Source of the DNA: Ferruginibacter sp.
GTDB taxonomy: Bacteria; Bacteroidota; Bacteroidia; Chitinophagales; Chitinophagaceae
DNA length: 64,000 nt
Direction: 5' to 3'
Assembly (NCBI RefSeq): GCF_014377975.1
Contig: NZ_JACMOO010000171.1
Span: 1-64,000, forward strand
The position numbers and the translations under genes were made by a program. Shown piece after piece: positions 1 through 9,334 of the stretch. Position 1 is the stretch's first letter; every line of letters begins with the position of its first letter. Below the pieces are notes generated by a model, which saw nothing but the letters and a program-made list of their open reading frames with translations, was not told the DNA's origin and did no database searches.

Positions 1-36
1 ATGTAATATTTAATATAAAGATGGCTACCTTTAATT

Positions 37-450
37 ATGAAAATTAAATTATTGATTGTAACGCTTTTTTTTATTGTGTTGAATTCCTGCAATAATACCG
101 GCAATGTTCCTAATACAGATATTGATGTGGCCAGGGCGTTTATAAAGGACATCCTGGAAAATAATTTTAAAAAGGCCAAAAGTCTGGTGTTGGATGAAAA
201 CATCAATAACCAGTATTTTGATCTTGCAAAAAAGGAATTTGAAAGTAAAACCAAAGAAGATCTTAAAAAATATAAAGCGTCCGATATTATTATAAATGAA
301 CTAAAAAATCTAAATGATACTGTAACCATCGTTAACTATTCAAATTCCTTTAAAAGGGATATCAGGAATGAAGTAAAAGTGGTGAGGGTAAACGGGCAAT
401 GGCTTGTTGATTTAAAGCATACTTTCCAGGACTTCAATAAAGAAAAATAG
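37..450 (+). CDS. small lipoprotein, DUF4878-like hypothetical
   Basis: ORF with lipobox-like N-terminus (FIVLNSCNN); C-terminal VKVVRVNGQWLVDLK resembles DUF4878-type proteins. Confidence 0.6.
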   Translation: MKIKLLIVTLFFIVLNSCNNTGNVPNTDIDVARAFIKDILENNFKKAKSLVLDENINNQYFDLAKKEFESKTKEDLKKYKASDIIINELKNLNDTVTIVNYSNSFKRDIRNEVKVVRVNGQWLVDLKHTFQDFNKEK

Positions 451-568
451 TATGGTTGTTTTTAAAAGCAAACTTTTACAGGCTGTAAAATGGTGCTTTT
501 AAAAGTCAGTTGCCGGTACTGGCTAAGATAAAAATTAAGTCAATCCAATAAAATTTTAAATTATTTTT

Positions 569-1117
569 ATGTACGTTTTACATCCCTGGCATGGTGCCAC
601 TTATGGAGAAAATGCTCCTGATATTGTAAATGCTCTAATAGAAATACCTCAAGGATCCAGAGCAAAATATGAAATTGATAAAGCCACAGGACTCCTCAAA
701 TTAGACAGGGTAATTCATTCATCCTTTCACTACCCTGTTAATTATGGTTTTATTCCCCAAACCCTGGGAGATGATCATGATCCGCTTGATATATTGGTAA
801 TGTGCGGCGAAAGTATTCAACCGCTATGCCTGGTGGAAGCAACGGTAATTGGAAACATGCAAATGATTGATAATGGAGAAAGAGATGATAAAATTATAGC
901 GGTGGCTACACACGACCCTACAGTTAATCATTTTACCAGTGTACATGATTTGCCGAAGCATTTTATTGCTGTGCTTAAAAACTACTTCGAACAATATAAG
1001 GCACTCGAAAATAAGGTAGTTGAAATTGATGAGTTCCAGGATAAGAAAGCCGCATACGAGGTCATCACTCATGCAATTGCATTTTATAAAAGAAGTTACC
1101 CCAACGGTAATAAATGA
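569..1117 (+). CDS. ppa: inorganic pyrophosphatase
   Basis: EIPQGSRAKYEIDKATGLLKLDRV, YPVNYGFIPQTLGDDHDPLDILV motifs of family I soluble PPase. Confidence 0.95.
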   Translation: MYVLHPWHGATYGENAPDIVNALIEIPQGSRAKYEIDKATGLLKLDRVIHSSFHYPVNYGFIPQTLGDDHDPLDILVMCGESIQPLCLVEATVIGNMQMIDNGERDDKIIAVATHDPTVNHFTSVHDLPKHFIAVLKNYFEQYKALENKVVEIDEFQDKKAAYEVITHAIAFYKRSYPNGNK

Positions 1118-1557
1118 ACAAAAACAACAAAACCATGGATATACAAACACTCATCATTCTTATAATGATAGGTATCCTGGCGGGCACGCTGGGCGGAATG
1201 GTAGGCGTTGGCGGCGGAATTATTATTGTGCCTGCGCTGGTATTCTTCCTGGGGTTTTCGCAAAAAATGGCGCAAGGTACTTCCCTCGGAATATTACTTT
1301 TACCGGTAGGCCTGTTAGGCGTTATACAATATTACAAACTGGGCTTTGTTGACTTAAGGGTTGTATTTATAATTTCTGCCGGCTTTTTTTTGGGCAGCTT
1401 TTTAGGAAGTAAACTGGCACTTAGTTTATCACAGGAAAGTATGAAAAAAATATTTGCCATCATATTGATACTTGTAGCCGTAAAAATGTTATTTTTTGAA
1501 AAAGAAACTCCAAAAACGAATTCTTCCCTGGAAATAACAACCGAACCTACAAAATAA
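1114..1557 (+). CDS. single-repeat (half) TauE/SafE (TSUP) family permease
   Basis: GGMVGVGGGIIIVPALVFFLGFSQKMAQGTS signature; only about 147 aa; start overlaps ppa stop (ATGA). Confidence 0.85.
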   Translation: MNKNNKTMDIQTLIILIMIGILAGTLGGMVGVGGGIIIVPALVFFLGFSQKMAQGTSLGILLLPVGLLGVIQYYKLGFVDLRVVFIISAGFFLGSFLGSKLALSLSQESMKKIFAIILILVAVKMLFFEKETPKTNSSLEITTEPTK

Positions 1558-1589
1558 CATTTCTTTTAAAAATCATTGTTCGCAAATCA

Positions 1590-1616
1590 ATAAGTCCTGT
1601 TTAAGGGACTTATTTT
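1590..1616 (+). terminator. putative intrinsic terminator after TSUP gene
   Basis: aagtcc-tgtttaag-ggactt followed by T-rich run. Confidence 0.5.
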
Positions 1617-1804
1617 ATTTATATAACCTGGTATTTGGAAAATCTTTCATTAAATATTAACAAAACCCATCCATTCAGTCATCGCTAAAGTTAGTGTTAG
1701 AAACAGTTTTAGCCTGTAAATCTGATTAAATGCCTTTTTGTTTTAAAGTAAGAATTGTTTGAAGAAACAAGTATGTCAATCTGGCACATTTACATCGTAA
1801 ATGC

Positions 1805-1813
1805 CTATTTTTG
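1805..1813 (+). promoter_or_regulatory. putative Bacteroidetes -7 box (TAnnTTTG) for miaB
   Basis: TATTTTTGC about 17 bp upstream of ATG 1830, lying inside the longer track ORF. Confidence 0.35.
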
Positions 1814-1829
1814 CACCTTAAATTTACTG

Positions 1830-3275
1830 ATGGATACTTTAATAAATACCAACACAAAAGCGCACGACGAAAAAAGGCAGGGAGAAGCGTTTGCTCCTTT
1901 TGTGGCGGATAAAAACGAATACAGAAAATTATTTTATATAGAAAGCTATGGGTGTGCGATGAATTTTGCTGATAGTGAAGTGGTTGCTTCTATTTTGCAA
2001 CAGCATGGTTATGGCGCAACGTTAAATTTTGAATCTGCAGACCTCATCTTTGTAAATACCTGCTCCATCCGGGAAAAAGCAGAAGCAACGGTAAGTAAAA
2101 GACTTACGGAATTCCGTAAGTTGAAAAAATCTAATCCCGGATTACTGGTAGGTGTATTGGGTTGTATGGCCGAGCGGCTGAAAGAAAAATTCATTGAACA
2201 GGAAAGATTGGTTGACCTGGTAGTTGGCCCGGATGCCTATCGCAGTTTACCGGGGTTAATTGAAGAAGCAGAAACCGGACAGAAGGCTGTAAATGTTTTA
2301 TTAAGCCGCGATGAAACCTATGCTGATATTGCTCCTGTACGTTTAAACAGCAATGGAGTAAATGCTTTTGTAAGCATCATGCGGGGATGTAATAACATGT
2401 GTTCGTTTTGCGTGGTGCCATTTACAAGGGGCAGAGAAAGAAGCCGTGATGCGGATTCTATCATTAAAGAATGCACTTCTTTATTTGAAGACGGTTACAA
2501 AGAAGTAACTTTACTGGGACAAAATGTTGACAGCTATCATTGGGTAGCGACACAAAATTTTGGGCAAAATGAAGGCTATGAAAAGCCTGTAAATTTTGCA
2601 AACCTGCTGGAAAAAGTTGCCTTGATTTCTCCCTTGCTTCGGGTTCGTTTTTCTACGTCTCATCCTAAAGATATTACGGATGAAGTGTTGTTTACAATAG
2701 CAAAATATGATAACATCTGCAACTACATCCATTTGCCGGTGCAAAGTGGCAGCAGCAGGATATTGCAACTGATGAACAGAACTTATACCAGGGAATGGTA
2801 TATCGCCAAAGTAAACCGTATCAGGGAAATATTACCCGATGCAGGTTTATCAACCGATATGATCACAGGGTTTTGTACAGAAACAGAAGAAGATCACCAG
2901 CAATCGCTGAGCCTGATGGAATATTGTAAATACGACCTGGCTTACATGTATTTTTACAGCCAGCGGCCCGGAACACTTGCTGCACGGAGGTTTGAAGATG
3001 ATGTTCCCGAAGATATCAAAAAAAGAAGATTGCAGGAAATGGTAAACCTGCACCGTAAAAATACCCTGCAGAGTATGCAGCGGGATGTGGGTAAAACATG
3101 CAGGGTTTTGGTTGAAGGATTTTCTAAAAAAACGCCTGATGAATTACAAGGAAGAAATGACCAGAATAAAGTGGTGGTTTTTCCAAAACAAAATTTTAAA
3201 AAAGGGGAGTATGTTTTTATAAAAATTACTGCCTGTACAGCGGGCACGTTAATTGGTACTGCTGTGGATATATAA
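1830..3275 (+). CDS. miaB: tRNA-2-methylthio-N6-dimethylallyladenosine synthase
   Basis: [40 protein letters not shown] (radical SAM CxxxCxxC), TRAM-like C-term; ATG at 1830 preferred over the 1755 TTG. Confidence 0.95.
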   Translation: MDTLINTNTKAHDEKRQGEAFAPFVADKNEYRKLFYIESYGCAMNFADSEVVASILQQHGYGATLNFESADLIFVNTCSIREKAEATVSKRLTEFRKLKKSNPGLLVGVLGCMAERLKEKFIEQERLVDLVVGPDAYRSLPGLIEEAETGQKAVNVLLSRDETYADIAPVRLNSNGVNAFVSIMRGCNNMCSFCVVPFTRGRERSRDADSIIKECTSLFEDGYKEVTLLGQNVDSYHWVATQNFGQNEGYEKPVNFANLLEKVALISPLLRVRFSTSHPKDITDEVLFTIAKYDNICNYIHLPVQSGSSRILQLMNRTYTREWYIAKVNRIREILPDAGLSTDMITGFCTETEEDHQQSLSLMEYCKYDLAYMYFYSQRPGTLAARRFEDDVPEDIKKRRLQEMVNLHRKNTLQSMQRDVGKTCRVLVEGFSKKTPDELQGRNDQNKVVVFPKQNFKKGEYVFIKITACTAGTLIGTAVDI

Positions 3276-3412
3276 AAAATACTTTTTTATGACGGGGAGT
3301 ATGAAAGCATTTTCTTAAAAATATTCCCTTCTGTTACAAGAAAAAAATTGAAACAACTTTATAAATTATTCCCGCTTTGCGGATACAAAATGCAGTTGCA
3401 TTTATTTTAATT

Positions 3413-4651
3413 ATGGACTTACAATCAATTAAAAACCGTTTTGCAATTATTGGCAACTCCACTGCCCTTAACCATGCTTTAAATATTGCAGCTCAGGTTG
3501 CCAATACGGATCTGAGTGTTTTAATTAATGGCGAGAGCGGTGTGGGTAAAGAGGTGTTCTCCCAAATCATTCATGCATTGAGTTCAAGAAAACACAATTC
3601 GTTTATAGCCGTTAACTGCGGGGCCATTCCGGAAGGAACCATTGATAGCGAATTATTCGGCCACGAAAAAGGTTCTTTTACGGGTGCGGTTGACAGTCGT
3701 AAAGGTTACTTTGAAACAGTGAATGGCGGCACTATTTTTTTGGATGAAATTGGTGAGTTGCCGTTGGGTACGCAGGCCAGGTTATTGCGGGTGCTGGAAG
3801 CGGGTGAATACATACGGGTGGGTAGCAGTAAAGTACAAAAAACAGATGTAAGGGTAATTGCAGCAACCAATAAAGAACTGATTGAGTTTACCCAAACGGG
3901 AAGGTTTAGAGAAGATTTATATTATCGTTTAAATACAGTACCCATAAGAGTTCCATCGTTAAGGGACCGCAAAGAGGATATCCCGTTATTGTTTAGAAAA
4001 TTTGCCGCAGATTTTTCAGACAGGTACAAGGGAGCACCTATTCAATTAGAAGAAGATGCAAAGAATTTATTGATGAATTATCCATGGCCGGGCAATGTAA
4101 GGGAACTAAAAAATATTGCCGAACAGATATCCGTATTATCCAAAGAAAAAAATGTTTCTGCAAAAGAATTACAAAGTTTTTTGCCAGATCATAATTACAA
4201 TCGTTTACCTGTTTTAGCAGGAGGCAAATCAGCAGTGAGCCAGCAGGAATTTGCCAATGAAAGAGAGATATTATACAAACTATTTTTTGACATGAAAAAA
4301 GATGTCAATGAACTGAAGAAAATGTTTTTTGATCTTTTGCAAAATCCAAATCTGACGTCTCACATGCCCATGTATAACAATAATGATAACTCGCTGCCGG
4401 ACTTAAAAAATAATGCAGGGCAAAATAATTATTCGTCGTCCAGCCTGCCGGTTTTTATCAATCAAAATGGCAATGAAATTCATCAGCATGAACAGATAGA
4501 AGAATCCTTGAGCATTATGGATAAAGAAAAAGAACTGATCATTAAAGCATTAAAAAAACATAAGGGAAAGCGAAAGGATGCCTCGTCTGACCTCGGCATC
4601 AGCGAAAGAACGCTGTACCGGAAACTGAAAGAATATGATATTGAAGAGTAA
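3413..4651 (+). CDS. sigma-54 interacting AAA+ transcriptional activator with Fis-type HTH, no receiver domain
   Basis: GESGVGKEVF, GSFTGAVDSRKGYFE (GAFTGA variant GSFTGA), C-term SSDLGISERTLYRKLKEY HTH. Confidence 0.92.
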   Translation: MDLQSIKNRFAIIGNSTALNHALNIAAQVANTDLSVLINGESGVGKEVFSQIIHALSSRKHNSFIAVNCGAIPEGTIDSELFGHEKGSFTGAVDSRKGYFETVNGGTIFLDEIGELPLGTQARLLRVLEAGEYIRVGSSKVQKTDVRVIAATNKELIEFTQTGRFREDLYYRLNTVPIRVPSLRDRKEDIPLLFRKFAADFSDRYKGAPIQLEEDAKNLLMNYPWPGNVRELKNIAEQISVLSKEKNVSAKELQSFLPDHNYNRLPVLAGGKSAVSQQEFANEREILYKLFFDMKKDVNELKKMFFDLLQNPNLTSHMPMYNNNDNSLPDLKNNAGQNNYSSSSLPVFINQNGNEIHQHEQIEESLSIMDKEKELIIKALKKHKGKRKDASSDLGISERTLYRKLKEYDIEE

Positions 4652-4667
4652 TAATTAACGCTGCTTT

Positions 4668-4707
4668 TATCGGGATTTTCTGTTTTTAAAAACAGAAAAT
4701 CCCGATA
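4668..4707 (+). terminator. 40-nt perfect palindrome, probable terminator
   Basis: TATCGGGATTTTCTGTTTTTAAAAACAGAAAATCCCGATA is its own reverse complement, directly after the sigma-54 activator stop. Confidence 0.65.
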
Positions 4708-4750
4708 GTTTTAACAATTATACATAAATAAAAACAGGTTAATTTGCAAT

Positions 4751-5311
4751 ATGATGCAAGCTTCATCTTTTAATAAAAAACTACATCCAGTTAATTGGGT
4801 TAACCGTGTTGGTTTGATGACAATCTGTTTTTTTGTAGTAATTGTTTTTAGTTTCAATACCTGTAAATATTCATTTAAGGATACCTCTCCTATTCCGGCT
4901 GAAATAAAAACCTTTCGGGTAAATTATCTTGAAAACAAGGCCAGGTACATCAATACACAATTAAGTCCGCAATTAACTGAAAAATTAAAAGATAAAATAC
5001 GCGGCAATACAAGGCTTCGCCAGGTGAATGAAGACAGTGCGCATTACGATATCAGCGGTTATGTATCTGATTATACGGTAAGCACCAGTGGCATTTCAGG
5101 TAATACTGCCAGTAGCAACAGATTGTCTGTTTCTTTTCACCTTATCTTTAAAAATAATTTAGATATTTCCAAAAATTTTGAAACTGATATATCCACCAAC
5201 TATGATTTCAGTGCATCTCAAAACCTGTCGCAGGCCGAGTCTACACTAACACCAGATATTATTAAAAATACCATTGACGGCATCTTTAATAAAATCTTTT
5301 CCAACTGGTAA
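4751..5311 (+). CDS. LptE-family LPS assembly lipoprotein
   Basis: YSFKDTSPIPAEIKTFRVNYLENKARY typical of Bacteroidetes LptE; position before secG. Confidence 0.8.
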   Translation: MMQASSFNKKLHPVNWVNRVGLMTICFFVVIVFSFNTCKYSFKDTSPIPAEIKTFRVNYLENKARYINTQLSPQLTEKLKDKIRGNTRLRQVNEDSAHYDISGYVSDYTVSTSGISGNTASSNRLSVSFHLIFKNNLDISKNFETDISTNYDFSASQNLSQAESTLTPDIIKNTIDGIFNKIFSNW

Positions 5312-5352
5312 ATGTCGGTTAATAATATTTATTTAAAAATCTGTTGTAAAAT

Positions 5353-6465
5353 ATGCAAAATACCGATCTTCTTTTTAAATCTTTATTTAAAAGAAACTTT
5401 CGTGCAGCTGACACAAAAGCTTTTCTGGCTGCCCTTACAAAAGAACATCCTTATTTTACTGCGGCTCAGTTTTATTTATTAAAACAAACCGAAAATACAG
5501 GTCGGGATTTTGTTAGTCAGGCAGCTAAAACATCGCTCCTTTTCAACAATCCTTTCTGGTTAAATTTTCAGTTAAATCAATTGGATACAATCATACCTGA
5601 GAAAGAACAGATTATTGAAAAAAGTAAAAATGATTTTGGAGGAGAAACAGAAGATTCCGAAAAATTACAACCATCAGCGGACGAAACTAAAATTATTGAT
5701 GAGGAAATTTTAATTGCAGTACAACATCAGCAAACACAAATCACCGATATTAAAAACGAAATAGAACCGATAGTTTTACAACAACAGTCCACATCCATTT
5801 TTTCACCCATCACAACAATAAACAATGCGGTAAATAACGGGAATAATTACGCGACTGGTGATGAAATTTTAATTGTAGAACCTTCTCATCCAACAGAAAT
5901 ACCAGATACCGAAAACAACATAGTACCAGTAGTTTTGCAAGAACATTCTGCATCTATTTTTACACCAGGTGTAGTAATAAATGAAACGTTAGATGAGGAA
6001 GAGGATTACGATAATGAGGAAGAAGAAGACAATGGAAAAGATATTCAGCCACTGAATATTAAATTAAATTTTGATGCTTCAGTTATTACCAAGGATGATA
6101 CCATTTCTTATCAGCCCTTGTACACTTCAGATTATTTTGCCAGCCTTGGCATTAAATTGGATGAAAACGGAAAGCCGGTTGATAAGCTGGGTAAACAATT
6201 GAAAAGCTTTACTGACTGGCTTAAAATTATGAAGAAAATACATCCGGATCAGTTATCCCAAGAGTCCGGCCAGTCAGACATTGAGATACAAAAAATGGCG
6301 GAAAAATCCAATACTAAAGGAGATATATTAACCGAAGCAATGGCAGAGGTATTAGCTCAGCAGGGCAAAATAACAAAAGCCATTGAAGTATATCAAAAAT
6401 TAAGTTTGCTCAATCCTTCTAAAAGCGCTTACTTTGTAGCCAAAATTAACAGCATCGAAAGATAG
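5353..6465 (+). CDS. hypothetical protein with internal repeat and acidic linker
   Basis: long ORF between lptE and secG; two related segments of about 45 aa. Confidence 0.7.
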   Translation: MQNTDLLFKSLFKRNFRAADTKAFLAALTKEHPYFTAAQFYLLKQTENTGRDFVSQAAKTSLLFNNPFWLNFQLNQLDTIIPEKEQIIEKSKNDFGGETEDSEKLQPSADETKIIDEEILIAVQHQQTQITDIKNEIEPIVLQQQSTSIFSPITTINNAVNNGNNYATGDEILIVEPSHPTEIPDTENNIVPVVLQEHSASIFTPGVVINETLDEEEDYDNEEEEDNGKDIQPLNIKLNFDASVITKDDTISYQPLYTSDYFASLGIKLDENGKPVDKLGKQLKSFTDWLKIMKKIHPDQLSQESGQSDIEIQKMAEKSNTKGDILTEAMAEVLAQQGKITKAIEVYQKLSLLNPSKSAYFVAKINSIER

Positions 6466-6516
6466 GTTAATTGGATAAAATCAATTCAAAAATAATTTTA
6501 ATTAAAGCATACCGTT

Positions 6517-6867
6517 ATGTTAATTGTATTCGGAATTTTAATCATACTGTCTTCAGTTATTTTAGGGTTAATCGTATTGGTTCAAAATCCAAAAGGCGGT
6601 GGATTATCTGGTAGTTTAGGTGGCTTCAGCAACCAATTGATGGGCGTTAAACAAACCACCGATGTACTGGAAAAAGGCACCTGGTTTTTTGCAGGCATTG
6701 TTGCTATTCTTTGCATAGCATCTTCCGCGTTTATCCCCTCCGCAACCGGTACTTCATCAAAAAATGATGAATTAATTAAAAATGCACCTGCTTCATTGCC
6801 TTCAACTAAACCAACCAATGCGGTGCCAATTACTACGCCAGGTGCGGATTCGCCCAAATCAAAATAA
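6517..6867 (+). CDS. secG: preprotein translocase subunit SecG
   Basis: LVQNPKGGGLSGSLGGFSNQLMGVKQTTDVLEKGTW. Confidence 0.93.
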   Translation: MLIVFGILIILSSVILGLIVLVQNPKGGGLSGSLGGFSNQLMGVKQTTDVLEKGTWFFAGIVAILCIASSAFIPSATGTSSKNDELIKNAPASLPSTKPTNAVPITTPGADSPKSK

Positions 6868-6886
6868 AATATTTTAAAAAATATCT

Positions 6887-6915
6887 AAACCCCGTCTGTT
6901 TATGACGGGGTTTTT
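6887..6915 (+). terminator. intrinsic terminator after secG
   Basis: AAACCCCGTC-TGTTTAT-GACGGGGTTTTT. Confidence 0.8.
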
Positions 6916-6954
6916 ATTTTACTTTTAGTATCCATTGAAAACAGGATTACGATT

Positions 6955-8001
6955 ATGGCTTCCGTTAAAAAAATTTCTTTTGTTATTTTTATTGTACTTG
7001 CTGTATTTACAACCTTTGTTGCCTGGCGGATATTTGGCAGCAATACTGATTTTGCTGAAAGCAGGAAAAGTTTTTACATTCAAACCGGTAGCAATTTTAA
7101 TGACGTTATCAGCCAGTTAGCCGAACAAAAAATTCTTAAAAACCCCGGCACTTTTAAATTACTTGCCCACCAGTTAAAGTACGATGCAAATATAAAAGCC
7201 GGCAGGTATGTAATTGAAAACGGCGCCAGTATTTTTAAAGTAATAAAAGTTTTAAAAGCCGGCAGGCAAACACCTGTGAATTTAGTAATTACCAAGCTTC
7301 GTACTAAAGAAGACCTGGCACAAAAAATAGGCAATAATTTTGAATGTGATTCTTCAGCAGTAATTGCTTTGCTCAACAACAACGATTCGTTGCTGCATTA
7401 TGGATTAGATACCAATACCGCCATGACAGCGGTTATACCCAACACCTACGCAATTTTATGGAATACTTCGGCCATAAAAATATTTAAAAAATTATTTACA
7501 GAACAGGAAAAATTCTGGACTACTGAAAGAAAGAAAAAAGCAGCCGCATTGAATCTATCTCCCAAACAATTATATATCCTGGCCAGTATTGTAGAAGAAG
7601 AAAGTAATAAGGAAGAAGATAAAGGAAAGATTGCAAGCGTGTACCTTAACCGCCTGCAAACAGGTATGCGGCTTTCTGCCGACCCAACAGTCATCTTTGC
7701 TTTAAAAGATTTTTCCATCAGGCGGGTGTATAGAAAATATACGGAGTTCCCTTCCCCATATAATACGTATCTCAACAACGGCTTACCGCCCGGGCCTGTT
7801 TGCACACCATCCATAAAAACAATTGATGCTGTACTGGATGCACCTAAGACCAATTATCTTTATTTTGTGGCGCAACCCAATTTAACCGGCTATTCAAATT
7901 TTGCTACTACCTACAAGGAGCATATGATGTTTGCAAAACAATACCAGCAATGGCTTACAGAATATTTAAAAGCTAAACAAACTACCGACAGTTTAAAGTG
8001 A
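6955..8001 (+). CDS. mltG: endolytic transglycosylase MltG
   Basis: YILASIVEEESNKEEDKGKIASVYLNRLQTGMRLSADPTVIFA, PPGPVCTPSIKTIDAVLDAPKTNYLYFV. Confidence 0.93.
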   Translation: MASVKKISFVIFIVLAVFTTFVAWRIFGSNTDFAESRKSFYIQTGSNFNDVISQLAEQKILKNPGTFKLLAHQLKYDANIKAGRYVIENGASIFKVIKVLKAGRQTPVNLVITKLRTKEDLAQKIGNNFECDSSAVIALLNNNDSLLHYGLDTNTAMTAVIPNTYAILWNTSAIKIFKKLFTEQEKFWTTERKKKAAALNLSPKQLYILASIVEEESNKEEDKGKIASVYLNRLQTGMRLSADPTVIFALKDFSIRRVYRKYTEFPSPYNTYLNNGLPPGPVCTPSIKTIDAVLDAPKTNYLYFVAQPNLTGYSNFATTYKEHMMFAKQYQQWLTEYLKAKQTTDSLK

Positions 8002-9041
8002 TTTGTTTTTTTAGCCGCTTAATCAGTAGGTTTGTTGCCTCAAAATTTTACTCATATTACATAACAAGACATTACGCATTGAATAAATTAGAACGGATTA
8101 TAGTAAATAAAACACCCATTGGCTATTTTTTTCGCAAGAGCAAAAAATGGCATTTGCCGGGCTTTGAGGGTGTGCCTTTATATGATGTTATTATTTTTTT
8201 TTACAAGCAGGTAAAAACGGTAGGGCTAACAGAAAGAGCCTCTGCTGTTGCGTACAATTTCATAATGGCAATACCACCGTCTTTTTTATTTTTATTTACG
8301 TTAATACCTAGTCTGCCATTTATATCCAAAAGAAGCATCAAGCTGCAGTTACATGGTTTAATAACCGATGTAATTCCTCTAAAAGTGCATAACGAAAATC
8401 TGATAAAATTTGTTGATAGTTTTATTGATGGTTCTAAAATTGGCCTTATCTCCTTTGGCTTTATTACCGCATTATTTTTTGCATCCAATGCCATGATGGG
8501 TATTATGCGTTCTTTCAATAAAAATTATATTGGCTTTGCAAAAAGAAAAGGTTTACACAACCGCTGGATGGCCATTAAATTAACGATCCTGCTGTTTTTG
8601 GTAGTGCTGGGCAGCTTGATACTTTTGATAACACAGGGTGCTGTTTTAAAATGGATCGGGATAGAAAGTGAAACCATCCGCAACATCATTTATTATGCAA
8701 GATGGATTTTGATTGTATCGATGATTTTTTATTCAATGGCATTCATTTACAAATATGCACCGGCTGTGCAAAAACGCTGGAAATTAGTAAGCCCCGGAGC
8801 TATACTGGCAACCACTTTAAGTATCTTGGCCTCCGTTGGGTTCTCTTATTTTGTAAATAATTTTGGCAGGTACAATGCCTTATATGGTTCCATCGGCACC
8901 ATCATTGTTTTAATGGCCCTCATCTATATAAATTCACTTGTGCTGATGATTGGCTTCGAGTTAAACGTAAGCATTAAAAGTCTTAAATCTATAGCTGAAA
9001 AAAGGGAGATAGTAGAAAAAGAAAGTCTGGAGACCAAATGA
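7998..9041 (+). CDS. YihY/BrkB family inner membrane protein
   Basis: LTERASAVAYNFIMAIPPSFLFLFTLIP; multi-TM; start codon uncertain (GTG at 7998 or further downstream). Confidence 0.85.
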   Translation: MICFFSRLISRFVASKFYSYYITRHYALNKLERIIVNKTPIGYFFRKSKKWHLPGFEGVPLYDVIIFFYKQVKTVGLTERASAVAYNFIMAIPPSFLFLFTLIPSLPFISKRSIKLQLHGLITDVIPLKVHNENLIKFVDSFIDGSKIGLISFGFITALFFASNAMMGIMRSFNKNYIGFAKRKGLHNRWMAIKLTILLFLVVLGSLILLITQGAVLKWIGIESETIRNIIYYARWILIVSMIFYSMAFIYKYAPAVQKRWKLVSPGAILATTLSILASVGFSYFVNNFGRYNALYGSIGTIIVLMALIYINSLVLMIGFELNVSIKSLKSIAEKREIVEKESLETK

Positions 9042-9334
9042 AATATAGGTTGGCTGACAGTGAATTTGAGATAACTCCTTTAAGATTAAATTTTAAAGTA
9101 AACTTTTACAATTTGAAATCCACCACTCGTACTTAATAAAAAGTTTCCAAAAATAAAATAAGCAATAACCTGAAAGAAATCAGCCATCCAATATCCAACC
9201 TAAAAAATCAGCCATCATACATCTAAAATTAGCTTTTGGCTAATCCCCTGTTTCAAAGTAATTTTACATCGTTAATCATTAAAAACCGGTTGACTTTTTA
9301 TACTAATTAAATCAACCAATAAAAATAATCAAGT

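Noticed and set aside
824-1150. Minus-strand ORF opposite ppa
   Set aside because: Antisense shadow ORF, low-complexity composition
1020-1352. Plus-strand 110-aa ORF bridging ppa and TSUP
   Set aside because: Out-of-frame overlap of two clear genes
1775-1800. TGGCAC upstream of miaB as a possible sigma-54 -24 element
   Set aside because: No TTGC at the required spacing (TGGCACatttacATCG); a TAnnTTTG box nearby explains the promoter better
9180-9245. Direct repeat AATCAGCCATC (two copies) upstream of lpdA
   Set aside because: Only two 11-bp copies in AT-rich DNA; could be chance
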